Of a DNA stretch of 64,000 nucleotides, positions 33,701-44,980 are shown one piece after another. Under the pieces are notes generated by a model. The model was not told the origin of the DNA, made no database searches, and worked only from the letters and a program-made list of their open reading frames with translations. Source of the DNA: Amphibalanus amphitrite (taxonomy: Eukaryota; Arthropoda; Thecostraca; Balanomorpha; Balanidae); NCBI RefSeq assembly GCF_019059575.1, contig NW_024881705.1, forward strand, positions 310,001 through 374,000. Direction: 5' to 3'. The number at the start of each line of letters is the position of its first letter. Position 1 is the stretch's first letter. The position numbers and the translations under genes were made by a program.

Positions 33701-36700
33701 CATCAGATCTGTCCCTCTTCCGTCCAGGTTCGTCGCTCACCTGGTAGACGCGCGGCCCCTTCAGCTGGAGTGTGATGTTGGCGGCGCCCGGGCCAGCCAG
33801 CTGCAGCTGGTAGATCGGGTTGTTGGGGTACGTCTGGGGGTGGTTGGTGCACCCGCCGGCCGTCACGCCCTTCCATTCACCAGTCACCTGCAGAACGTCA
33901 CAGGGCGGCGTCACGGGGGAGATACACAAGCGTCACTCATGACTCAGGATCGTTACCGTTCACAGGGGAGCCTGTGATACGAGACACCACAGGATACATA
34001 CCTACTACGCGAGGCGTCGGAGTTTGTGAGCGATTCTTTCGCGCTCATTCCATTGTGACCCATACACCAGCTAACTAAAACTGATCAGGAAGCTCCAAAA
34101 AGTGTATTAAATGCAAAGTTTATGTTTTCAATGGCTTGGTTTGTTAGGTACCCCTATCACGCCATATGGTAGGTAACTCACTACTCAGCAATGCCGTGCC
34201 GTGCCGCGCCAGCAACATGGCCATCTACCGTTCTCCGGTCAACCGTCTCCCACCCCTCCTTCCTCCCACCCTCTCCCAACCCCGCCCCTCTCCTCTCCCT
34301 CCGTACCGAGTGTTGCGTCGGGAGCCATCCGAGCTTCCTCAGCGAGAACGAGCTGGCGCTGTACGCGCGCAGCGTGTAGTGGATCGTGTTCAGCTTCTCG
34401 TACTGGGCGATCACGAACGTAAAGGTGTAGTTGCCCGGCTCCTTGAGCGTCAGCTTGCACAGGTAGTGAGGCGAGTTGATGCGCACACCGTCCATGTAAG
34501 GCTCAGGGTCGTCTGTGGAATGGAAGGAGAGGGATGTCGTCAGATTTCAGAGGGGGATAGAATTCACGGAGGGGAGGGGTGGGCTCGGGTTCGGTGAGAG
34601 AGAACGTGTCAGCGGCGTCATAGGAAAACAAATATCAGATACCTATGGGATACATCGACACCTTTTTTAAACCCCACATCTGTTCTCCGGTGAATTTCCG
34701 GGAAGCACGAAAGATCTCTTTTTAGAAGTGTCCAATCGTCCGATCCTGATCAAATTTGTGTGTTCGTAAGCTTGCTCTGGCATTGCTTGATCTGCCAAGA
34801 CATACAAACTTGAGAAAAATCGAGTGACTGTAGCTTTTTTGAAGGTTTCTAGACAACTTGTCTGAACTTCACGGGAGAACAAATGTAGGGTTTAAAAAAA
34901 AGTGTCGACATATTCAATGGACTAGGAAGTAGCAAATTTAGTCGTATATTTATACGGCAAATGCACCTTACTCAGGTGAAAGACCAGTTAGACCTTGTTT
35001 GTTATTGTTTGTTTATTGGGGCTTACGTTTTAGAAACGGCGTATTAGAAACACCTGTCCTTTGCTTACGCCCTAAACAGAAAGAAACAGTACCGAACATA
35101 CCTCCACTCCACATCAGAATACAGGGACCACCACCCTCCCAGCCACAAGGCAAACTATTTCTCAAACACAAGGTAGCTCATCACTCCCTCCTAGTCACAC
35201 AGACCATCTTCCCCCCTGGCAGCCACCCCTTCCCTCCCCTCCACTCTTACTGAGGTAGTAGACGCGGGAGCCGTCGGTCCTATCCAAAGACCCCCGACTC
35301 CTCCCTCCCCTCTCCTACTTACTGGGGTAGTAGACGCGCGAGCTGTCGGTCCGGCCCTGGGACCCCCTCCCTCCCTCCACTCTTACTGGGGTAGTAGACG
35401 CAGGGCCGTCGTTCGTATTCTAGGACCCCCTCCCTCCCTCCCCTCTTACTGGGGTAGTAGACGCGGGAGCCGTCGATCCGGCCCTGGGACCCCCTCCCTC
35501 CCTCCACTCTTACTAGGGTAGTAGACACGGGAGCCGTCCGTCCTATTCTAGGACCCCTCCCCCTCGCTCCCCTCCACTCCTACTAGGGTAGTAGACACGG
35601 GAGCCGTCGGTTCGGTACACGGCCACGGTGATGTACTCCTTGTTGTTCCGAAAGTCCTCGATTTCGGTGATGTGTCGACTGAGCAGCACCCAGACCACGG
35701 TCGGACCGCGCACCTGACGGCCGGGTCACAGGCCAGGTCAGGTCAGGTCACCGGGGCTGGATGAATGCAGTCTGACTGAATGCAGTTTGAAGTGGCCGGA
35801 GACGGCGGCGACGCTGTCATTGACCGAGTTAGCTGGGTGACTAAAGTTGATAAGGACGATTTATGAAGGGCAATCGATTCGTACCAGCATGACTTACAAT
35901 GGCGACAACTTAATGGAGGCTATTTTAGGATAGACTCATATCATGGACAGACCGCGAAATAGACGAGAGGGGTAAGTAAATGGGGGAGGAGAGGTGGAAC
36001 ATGCTGGAGTAGCCACGGGTCAAACGTTAGCGCGCGTTAAAATATAATATTTACACCGACTTAGATGACGATCCCATCCCACCAAAAAAGGAGCGCTGGG
36101 GCCCCAAACTCGTGACTCATGGGCCGAATCGACCCGACAGTGCAATACCGCACCGACCGGGCCATTTAATTACCGCGGCCTGTGAACGATGGACAGGAAT
36201 AGGTTCTCCCTGGAGACTGAGTGGAACCGTCATGATGAGCCCTCAAATAGGTCTCGCGGGCGCCGGGCCGGTCGCACTCAATATTGACCAATACGTTAAA
36301 GCGCTTACCTCGAGCCGGTACTGGGGGTTCTCTCCGATGTTGTACATGTCTCGGATCGGACCCTGGCCCGCCAGCCACGTCCTGAAACGCACAGAGGAAA
36401 CAATCAGCGGTCAGACAATACGCTCGTGAACGCAGGTAGTAAATATTGAAAGACTAGCACGTTGTTACGCGCTGATACACAAGGCAAACGTGACCAGTCA
36501 AAGCCGAAAGGAATTAGTAGTTGTGTCTGCAGATGAATAGGTTATGATTGATAGGTTATCGATACTGCTGAATTGATAGACATAGACGTCCTTAGTACCA
36601 AAAGCCCTAAACAAGATGGGCTGGCATGATCGGTTGACACGTTTGATTTTGGATTTTCATAGCGTGTAGTCAATTCATGGCACAGCACGGCTAAATGATT

Positions 36701-39700
36701 CCCATTTGAAATTTTACCCATGTGATATTTAACACACGTCTCAATGCTCATCTCATTTGAAAAAAGAAAACAGTAGAAGCACCAAGAAGAACGAATGGCC
36801 CTAGCAAGGTTAGATCATTAATTAATAAGTACTTATAACAGTCCTTCGCCCACCTGCATCCTGTAGCCAATCCCCGGGCACTTTATCGACGATTCCCGTC
36901 TCCTCCCACTCACTGATGATGGCAGAAGGTATGCGAGAACAGCTGCGGGTTCCAGCTCATGTAGAACACATCGAAGAACCGGCACAGACTGTCGTAGTCG
37001 ATCCAGAACACGCCGTTGTCGAACTGCTGCGCCGACTGGGGATCGTAGGAGAGCGCCGCCCGCAGCGAGGGCGTCCAGTGGCGCTGATCCATCTCGGAGA
37101 AGTTGCCCTTCCAGCGCAGGTGCGACCACGGGTTCTTGAGCAGCAACAGCCGCTGGCCCTGAGGAATGGGGGAAGGGGAGGTCTCGTGGTAAAGAGGGTG
37201 GATATATGGAACATACGCGCCCCGATGTCTGCACTGCGTCGAGTAAGTAATGATAACGTAACAAGCACACACGCGACTGCCAACCGCTTGTCACGTTTTC
37301 TGTGTATCTACCTGACGACCGATGCGGCCCGACCTATGCGTATTCCGCCCTCTTCTGTACTGGCGGACAGCGCGACCCTTACCCGACCAAACAGCGTGAC
37401 TCTTACCTTGTTTGTTTATTGGGGCTTTAGGGCGCGCCGACTGCAGAGGTCATTTTGCGCCCATGCGTGACTCTTACCTGCACCTCCCGGATGTCGAGCA
37501 CTGCGTAGGCGTGGGTGGGCACCAGGCCGGCCCGGTCGGCCGCCTGTTCAGACATCTCACCCGTGGCCACCGTGATCAGCACCTGGGACAGAGGTCGGGT
37601 CAGGTCACGGACCTGTCACTGAACAGAGGTCAGGTCGGGTCAGGTCAGGTCACAAACCTGTCCCTGTACTTGGAGCTCCCAGTGCTCAGCACTTGGGGCA
37701 GAGGTCATGTGGGGTCACAGACAGGCTCCCTGTGGGTTAGGGATTCTCTACCGGTGTCGTGGGATCTCTCTACCTAAAACTTCTCTACCTTGGTCGTCCT
37801 TGAATCTGACAAATCCCATAGCGCTACAATGTTCCGGTCAGTCGACCTTTCCCAGTGACAAACCTCTAAGCGACTTTCCTTCCAGTGTCCCCTCAGTCTC
37901 CCTATGACCTGACCTGTCCGCTGGTGACACACCTCCGAGTGACCTGACCTGTCCCTTCTGGTGGCAGTCGTGCAGCCGCCGGAACAGGGCGTCGGCGTTA
38001 AACTCGGGGTCACCGGGCCGGATCGACTGCCGCTCCGGAATCCAGCCCGTCAGCGCGTACAGGTCGATATTCTGTGGAAGAAAGGGGATGGATGTCAATG
38101 CCCTAGACAGTCCTACAAGTCTCTGAGGAAGAGCGGACACAGGTTGATGTTTTGTGGAAACAGGGAAACATTCAGAGAATGAGGGTCGGGTCGCAATCCA
38201 CCTGCCTATTCCCGTTCGGACAGGGGGATGAAGGACGTCAAGAAGCAGTTCAACCAAGTAATCTTGGTTCAACCCTCAGGTGGCAACATGTGGTGCTTAG
38301 TCCCGTACGAACCACGTGAGATGGGAAACACGCCAATTACACGAGTGGCCAAGAAACATCATGAAGGTAAACATCGCAAGCATTTTTTACGTCAGAGCTG
38401 ACTCTGGCTTCAAAGAAATGCCTATACAAGGTGCATATGTGTACAAGCTGCTCGACTGCCTTGGATTTACCAGCAGTTCGTCATTCTCTGTTCCACGGAC
38501 TGAGTCACGAATGGGCTGTCAGCTCTCATCCTTATTCGCGGGCAGCACGCACGGATGTAATGTGTGTATGTCCCGTGGGTAAAATACGAGGCCATTTCAC
38601 AGTGGCGACTCCACCCGCGGGAAATGAGCAGTGTTCCGGTAAAGCACGGTGGTTTAATGGAGTGACGGTGAGAAACTGACTGAATCACGCTCCTCACTGT
38701 AGGGACACCACTGCAGCTGCGAACAAATGAACCGTGTGCGACGCGCGTGTGTGTTCATAATAGGACTGTAGCCAATCCAGATGCAAGACACATGATGCGC
38801 GGTGGGAGCTGACACATGATTGAGGAACTGTGGAGAACGCAGATGGAGAGCCGACGCCCACGTAGTCAGTCTCACGCTTATGGTTTTCCGTCTCTCAGAA
38901 CTGCAATATTTGTCAGTGCACGTGTCTGCAAGGAAGATGCACGTGTCTGCAAGGTATACAATCAACAAAGTGATAGAGCGCGTATAGCAGTTGCGACACG
39001 GCTTCATTCATCAGTATCACATCAACACCGGTGACTCAGCGGTTTCCACCCGTGCACCACCAGACCCGTTCCAAACACTCACATGAGTCACAGCACCTTT
39101 CCACAATCGGTCAGGCGGAGAACACACCTTGCACAATCTTCCCAAACTTCCTAGGTCTCCCCCACACCTCTTCCGCTCTCTCACACACCTTCCCATTCTT
39201 CCCAAACCTCCCCGCTCTCCCCCTCCCAACCACCGCCACCTCCCACCACTCACACTATTTGAGCCGGGGAAGTCGTAGCCGCCCATGACCTTCATATAGG
39301 CCTTCTCCAGTAGTGACACCCACAGCTCTCTGCGGTCGGCGGAGTAGGAGCAGAGCAGCCGGCCGTGCCGGTCCACCGGCAACTGGTCGTCAATGACCAC
39401 CTTCCGCGGCACGCCGTTAATGTGCAGACGCACCATGTACTTGCCGCAAGGGTTGTACACCTGGCGGACGGCGGGGGGGGGGGGGGGAGGTGATGTGATG
39501 GCTTGTCGCGCGGGTTCGGCACTATCATGGGGAGAGGTGAGGTACCCTTATGGCCTGATGCCGCGGAGATTCGTAGCGTGGTAGAAGATGCCGACACGGG
39601 ACGAGGGAAACACAAGGAAGTTGGTTTAAAGGTCAGTACCTTTAAATAAAGAGGAAGTGATGACTCATCAATGGGATGATTGTCAGGCCACAGTTAAAAA

Positions 39701-42279
39701 TGAAGAGGTGACCGGCTGAACGATAAAATCAGTATCTAAACATAAAGCCGCCAAATCCACCAAATTTCTGCAGAGCCAAGTAAATTAAACATGAGAGGAT
39801 ACCGATCCCTACACACCAAGCTGACCCCAGCTTTCACTAATCACCGAAAATATCCACACATTCCCATCGCTGCCGTTTTCATTCCGTCGCCGCTCCGCTC
39901 ACCGGCTGGTTGTTCCTGTTTCTCGGATAAATGATACTGGTGATGAGCGGCTTGTTGAAGCGCTTCTCGTAGAGTGCGCTCACGGCCAGAGACGCCACGA
40001 ACGAACAGTCCGAGATGCACGTCTGCTTGATGGAGAAACAGTCGATTTTCTGCCGGATCGACCGCAGAGGGGCGTCAGAACACGGAGGGAAGACGGAGGT
40101 TACGGTGTAGATGGGGCGTCAGAACACAGAGGGAAGACAGAGGTTACGGTGTAAATGGCGCTAATGTGCTGAAGGAGGCTGAACTGGATGCGTGGCCACT
40201 AGAAATTCACTAAAAATTAAGGAGCATAATTTGATCGTGTAAAATGGAGTAGCTGTTTATCGGCGAAATAAATTATTTTATGTCTGTTACTACTCAGCGT
40301 TATTGTGACGTGCTCAAAAAGAGAATGAGTGTCGCAATCAGAATAATACGGGTGGCCTCGGCCACGTACCTGAATCAACCACGGCTGGTGGGGGAGCTCT
40401 GTACCACACCTTCTAGAACAGTACTATGATACATGTGCCCCGTACCTAAATCATGCACGGCTGGTCGGAGAACTCTGTACGCCCTGTAGTAAAGTACTAT
40501 ACGATTCATGTACCCCGTACCTGAATCATGCACGGCTGGTCGGAGAGCTCCTCGGGCCGGGCCCAGCGGCTGAAGTCGCGCCGCTGTTTGGGTGACAGCG
40601 CCAGCGGCCCCGCCCGGTCGGTGAACGGCAGCGGCGAGGCGAACCGCTCGCGCAGGTCGGCAGCCATGAACGGCACGTAGACGTTGTCGTTGATGCGGGA
40701 CGTGGCAGCCAGCACGCGCAGCTCGTCCTTGGAGTAGGCGTCCGAGCCGGACACCAGCAGACCCGAGCTGAACCCGCGGTGCAGCGGCGCCTTGTCTGCG
40801 GAGAGGAAGGAATATGGAGGGCGAATTGAGATTGAAGAAAACTGACAGCCGACTACTAGGTGAAATTTAAAAGGCTGAGCCGAAAGCAAACTAAATAATA
40901 TTCCGGACACAACCGTCGTAAAGATATACGAAAAAGTGTATTGCCACTGTAACACGTTCCCATAGAGGAGGCGGGCGTTTGACAGTCTCCTTTCGGCCTC
41001 TCCTCTCCAGTCCAACGCTACCCTGCCGTCTCCAGACTCAATCCCGCCTCCCCTTACTTCCCTTCCCAGACTTCCCTCTCCATCCTTCTATCCCGTTCGT
41101 ACGCACCGTTCCTCGGTGACCTGGCCGGCGGCCGGGCGGTTCCACCGCCGCCGCTGGCGCGGCCGGCCGGCGGCGGCGGCGTCTCGGCGGGCGGTGCTGA
41201 CGGTTCCTCCAGCTCCAGCTCCGGCAGGTCGTCCAGCTCCGGCAGCGGCGGCGGCAGCGACTCCAGCGAGGCGCCCAGGCTGGCCTTGAGCCGCTCGGCC
41301 CGACCAAGCGCCTGCTCAGCAGCCTCCGTGAACCGCGGACTCGGGAACTTCTTGTTCTGTGGGTGGAACGACAGGGCAGAGGGCAATGTTGGTTAGAGTG
41401 TTACTGAGTGGTGGTTGCTGAGATATTCCAATGTTTATTTGTCGGTCGTATTTAGTGAGGTTTTTGCTACATTTCAATACCAAGGCAATAGTTCACCTTT
41501 TCATTGCTTAATCGCCATTCACATCCTTAAATCATCACCCCCATCGCTGTCCCCCACCGCAGTCTTCCTGGATCGAGGCAAAGTTCCACGGCCTTTCCGC
41601 AGCTTTCATAGCTTTCCGTAGCTTCCATTTCATAGCCCTTCGCCCGCAATTTATCCTCATTTCTCCTCTACCCTCACCGCCTCGAGGCAGAGCTCCACGG
41701 CCTGTCCGTAGAGTTGTAGCGCCTCCCTGGCGTTGCCCGCCTCGTCCTCGTCCAGTGCCTGCGACATCAGGAAGAAGACGCGCTCCATCTCGGCCCGCCC
41801 GTCGGCCGCCGGCGCGTGCACCGGCACCGCCTTCGCCGCTGTCACAGGAGAGAGTCAGAGGGTGAGGAATCTGAGGGCAATGGGCGATTGGGAACTTTGA
41901 TCATCAAATCAAATCTTCTGAAGAACTACCTATCTCTTGCGATCAAGTTGTGAGCGTTGGTTATTCCCGGGTTTCGGCAACTGTACGATCTATGTTAAAA
42001 TGAGTTAATAGTGCTGGCCAGCGGACTAGCGCGCTGCGCGGCGGACTCACCCTTCTCGGAGAGCTGTTCGGCACGCGACAGGTAGTCGTTGGCGCGCTTT
42101 TCCAGGTGGGCGATGGTGGCGCCCGTTTTGCGCGCCTCGAGCAGCGCTCCGGCCGCCTGCACGTAGTGGTAGACAGCTGCCTCCTGGTGACCCGACCGGT
42201 CAAAGGCCACGGCGCGTGACGCCAACTCGGCGGCGCGCTCAAACAGCTGGCGGCCCTCGTCACCGGCCGGGCTGGACAT
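30761..42279 (-). CDS. CAPN7: Calpain-7 (PalBH-type cysteine protease), 14 coding exons
   Basis: Exons, minus strand: 42279-42051, 41838-41678, 41356-41107, 40795-40521, 40049-39903, 39460-39254, 38071-37949, 37582-37478, 37158-36914, 36381-36309, 35713-35584, 34512-34307, 33887-33741, 30985-30761. All are GT-AG and all phases match, giving 840 aa (human is 813). Two MIT modules (about 8-75 and 84-150) bind ESCRT-III. A Pro/Glu/Gly-rich linker follows (150-213). The protease core has catalytic Cys320 (SDCSFVAS), His488 ([10 protein letters not shown]) and Asn508 (LKNPWSH). The 168- and 20-residue spacings equal those of the human enzyme. Two C-terminal beta-sandwich domains follow (from about 580). 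It lacks EF-hands, as expected. It is a cytosolic protease of the endosomal/ESCRT route. The ATG at 42,279 follows an acceptor-like CACAG, so a 5' UTR intron is likely. Confidence 0.95.
31137..32840. mobile_element. 1.7-kb palindromic (foldback) element in CAPN7 intron 13
   Basis: Arms of about 835 bp (31,137-31,971 and 32,004-32,840) are near-perfect reverse complements around a centre near 31,988. Each arm is made of diverged units of about 120-140 bp with words such as AATCGGCCCAGCCGTT and GAGATCTGGAA. Each unit is separated by CACGTG palindromes (GCACGTGCGCACGTGC), about eight per arm. The centre has GCGAGCGAGCGCAGCGAGCG, and a copy of this centre is found again, inverted, just outside the right arm (32,845-32,882). 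There is no transposase and I did not find a clear target duplication. Confidence 0.85.
33620..33760 (-). repeat. Tandem copies around the donor of CAPN7 exon 13
   Basis: The true donor is TCTACCAG|GTGAGCGAC. Downstream in the intron are related units with ATCTATTGG|GTGAGGGAC and ATCTAATAG|GTGAGGGAC, plus a poorer one (ATCTGATGGTTGGGG). These are three degenerate copies with GTGAGGGAC kept in two. Confidence 0.6.
35249..35625 (-). repeat. Six tandem copies of the 3' end of CAPN7 exon 11 and its donor
   Basis: The unit (63-72 bp) holds the exon end coding for DGSRVYYP, then the donor and a CT-rich tail (GA-rich on minus). Units start near 35,249, 35,321, 35,384, 35,447, 35,512 and 35,582. The last, at the highest coordinates, is the real exon edge (exon end 35,584, donor GTAGGAGTGG). 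The five intronic copies mostly carry GTAAGAG, a stronger donor by consensus than the authentic one. Confidence 0.9.
37560..37725 (-). repeat. Tandem copies around the acceptor of CAPN7 exon 8
   Basis: The real acceptor is CCTCTGTCCCAG|GTGCTGATC. An intronic copy about 110 bp upstream in the transcript reads CCTCTGCCCCAA|GTGCTGAGC, so the AG has become AA. Between them lie further AGGTCAGGTC-rich units of about 45 bp. Confidence 0.7.
38055..38165 (-). repeat. Tandem copy of the acceptor of CAPN7 exon 7
   Basis: Real junction: CCACAG|AATATCGACCTG. The upstream intronic copy, about 80 bp away, reads CCACAAAACATCAACCTG. The acceptor AG is lost and the coding words are still recognisable. Confidence 0.65.
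40060..40165. repeat. Intronic tandem repeat next to CAPN7 exon 5
   Basis: Two copies of about 48 bp (GGGGCGTCAGAACACGGAGG.., GGGGCGTCAGAACACAGAGG..) lie directly upstream of the exon 5 acceptor. They do not include the exon edge. Confidence 0.75.
40365..40550 (-). repeat. Three tandem copies of the end of CAPN7 exon 4 and its donor
   Basis: Units of about 75 bp start at 40,365, 40,441 and 40,516 on plus. The real exon end reads GTGCATGATTCAG|GTACGGGG. The two intronic copies read GTGCATGATTTAG|GTACGGGG and GTGGTTGATTCAG|GTACGTGG. All three keep a GT in a plausible donor context, and the coding end is recognisable in all three. Confidence 0.9.
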
Positions 42280-42293
42280 GGCGGCCGCTCAGT

Positions 42294-44980
42294 CTGTGAA
42301 AGGGAACAGGGGACAGAGCTAGGTAGTTTCTGTCACAGGGGCTCTGCGAGAGGGGTAGAGAGGTACGGCACACTTTGCTAGGAGAGCTGACCTTTGACCT
42401 AACCTATAAAATGGCAAAAGTACTGTCCACATTATTTTTTATGCTGTTTCAAGTGCTACTTACTGCATGTTGCTATGAAACATAGGAGCAGAGTTAGATA
42501 GGGGTGTGAAAACACCCCTCCCAAGCACTGCAGGAAAAACCCAGACCACCAGGATGGTGCGGGATAAACTGACAACACTGGCAGATCAGAGGATCAGGGG
42601 AGGCTTGATTGGGCTCTATAAGCTGGTCCATGGACATGACAAGGTGAATGCTTGAGAAAGGTTTCTGAAACTGGAGACCAGTGCAAACAGGGAAAGAACA
42701 TGCACCCATGCCTCAGACTGCAAGAGCCAAGGCATGCACTGCACAATGTACAAACATTATATTTTTTTTTATTTAAGGTCAATTGAAGAACTAATGGCAT
42801 CGATTCTTGAACTCTTGAGTCAGATTGAGATAGGCCATGGCCAGCTTTCAGAGGCAGGTTAGCCTTTGGCATATACATTTTCCTATTACCTGTAATTCAA
42901 ACATGTGAGCTCAAATTCAAATCCATTCAAACATGCAAGCTAATAGTTTTTTAAACTCCCGAGCATGTGTTACAAGCAGTCCAAACATCAACCCACTCAA
43001 AAACAAATATGACTGCCATAAAACAATGAGAAGAGGCAGCATGCCATTAGCATCCCCCTAGACTATTAGGTATTGTATAGGTACGGCGGATGTAGCATGA
43101 GCAGGCACCAGTACCTACCACAGCTCGTAGGTACCAATTACATGCACCGCAAAATTATTGGCACCAAAGTACATGCGTAAAAACTATATAATGGAACAAA
43201 ATTGAAACTAACATCAGACAGCATATGGTGCACATTCTGTTCGTACTTTTAGCATCTCATTTTTCGTCTAACATAGATAACATGGATTTTCTTTAACATT
43301 TAAAAAGGAGCAAAGAATTTATCTAGAAAAAAGTTACAGTACCTACCTGATAAACAGACAGCGGAAGAACCTCCAAAAAAACTTGACTCAATATTTCATT
43401 CCAACCAAATTCCAACCACCAACCCTCGAAAATTGTCACCGAATTTCTCCAAAATGTATAATAATAGCCTCGGTATTGTGTGCCTCCCGTGCGCTGTGCC
43501 CTTTTTTGCAGCTGATTCGGCAAACATAAACATATCCGTTCTCAGCGGCGTGTTTTGCATTAGCAACTACCGCTGTTGACCAATGAAACGCGACCTTTAC
43601 CGACACTGAACTTTGCTAGCAGCAACTTTTTATGATGCTATGCATTTCTGAACACATATTTACTGGAGCTTTTGAGGCGTAATCGACGGAGGATGCGGCT
43701 ACTGAATTATTTACGTGAACCTATGTCAAACATTGGGCGTATTCCTCGGGCTTTGGGGCCTATTTTTGGCTGGTGTGTGGCTTACCAAATTGATAAATGC
43801 ACAGAAACGATGCCTTAAAGGGACCCTCCCACCTTCAAAAAAGTTAATGAATTGGCATGAAAGTGATGTCGCTCGGTTCAGAAAGAGCGAAAACGAATAT
43901 CTATAAAATTTCATCGAAAAATATTCACCTGTTTTCAAGATATTAGACTTTTACTTTTGTTTACTTTTTGGGATCTCCGCTGTTCCTAGCGACTTTATTT
44001 GAAAGTGTGGCATTTGTTGCGCGCAAAGCAGCATATACCACCGCGTGCTACCAAACGTTTTAGTAAAAGATTTAAAAATCGTTAGATCTCCGCTGACGTC
44101 ACAAATTCTAAGGGGGCATACCAATGCACTAGCCCCTTAGAATCCGAAAACTGCAAGTTTGAAATTCCATATCTCCGAATTAAAGCATTTGTCGATGTTG
44201 TGAGTGCCCAAACCGGTATTTGCAGGCCATGGCCACCAATTTGGCTATCTCAACTCAAAACTAATGTTAAGGTGGGAGTGTCCCTTTAATTTTTCTTTTT
44301 CCTCTCATTCTCACGTCCGCTAGTCTTAAAAAAGGAAAAGATCGAGAGCACTTTCCTGCAAACCGATTAATCAGCTCAGTACTTATTGTAGGTATATATG
44401 GCCTCCTATATACTTCAAGTTCAATGTTCATTACACGCTAATACCGTGATATATGAATATTCGGTTTGCTAGCTTCTTGCACATGTTCCATCCAGACATT
44501 TTCAATCAATATATATTTGAAGACAAGGTCGCGAGACGCGAGTTGCCCATATATATTTCATTTGCTGGTACAAGCATCACAGGACACTTATGTTACGGAT
44601 ATTCGACAAACAGCTGTTACACACCAAAGTGAAATGCCCTATCAAATGTCAACACAAAACATAATACTTTTCATCAAAAAGCTGTACTGATCGGCCGCGC
44701 GTTAACGACGGAAATGCGATGGCGATATGCCTTTTACCGATGTTAAACACCGGCCAGTCGCTAAACCCACAGTGCGCTTACCTTCCCAACAGAGCTTGCC
44801 ATCGCTTAGCTTTACATAATTGGTCCCTATCCCCTCTTTCATGTTGAACAATGTGCCTCAAAACAATCACAGACCACGCTCTTCAACACTAGTCACCAAC
44901 GCTCACTGGTGCGACCATAACATTATTCACACTCCCCAACCCACGGAATCCTCTCAGTCTCATTCTCGTCCAGTCCTTGG
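42294..44980. other. Intergenic region between CAPN7 and METTL9
   Basis: It should contain the CAPN7 promoter and 5' UTR exon and the METTL9 3' UTR. Bases 43,440-43,600 include a GC-richer block and a GACCAATGAAACGCG word (CCAAT-type), a possible promoter, but this is not proven. The only clear feature is the TTAA-flanked element at 43,819-44,285. Confidence 0.45.
43819..44285. mobile_element. TTAA-flanked MITE (piggyBac-type insertion)
   Basis: Left: TTAA (43,815-43,818) then AGGGACCCTCCCACCTT. Right: AAGGTGGGAGTGTCCCT then TTAA (44,286-44,289). The ends are 17-bp inverted repeats with one or two mismatches, and TTAA is duplicated as in piggyBac insertions. The 467-bp interior is AT-rich and non-coding. 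The AGGGAC start is not the classical CCCT of piggyBac, so the superfamily is tentative. Confidence 0.7.

Noticed and set aside
35319-35528. Separate repetitive small protein (VYYPSK units)
   Set aside because: These are tandem copies of the CAPN7 exon 11 edge in an intron, not an independent gene.
36916-37470. 184-codon plus-strand open frame
   Set aside because: Antisense to CAPN7 exon 9, which has clear family motifs and correct splice phases.
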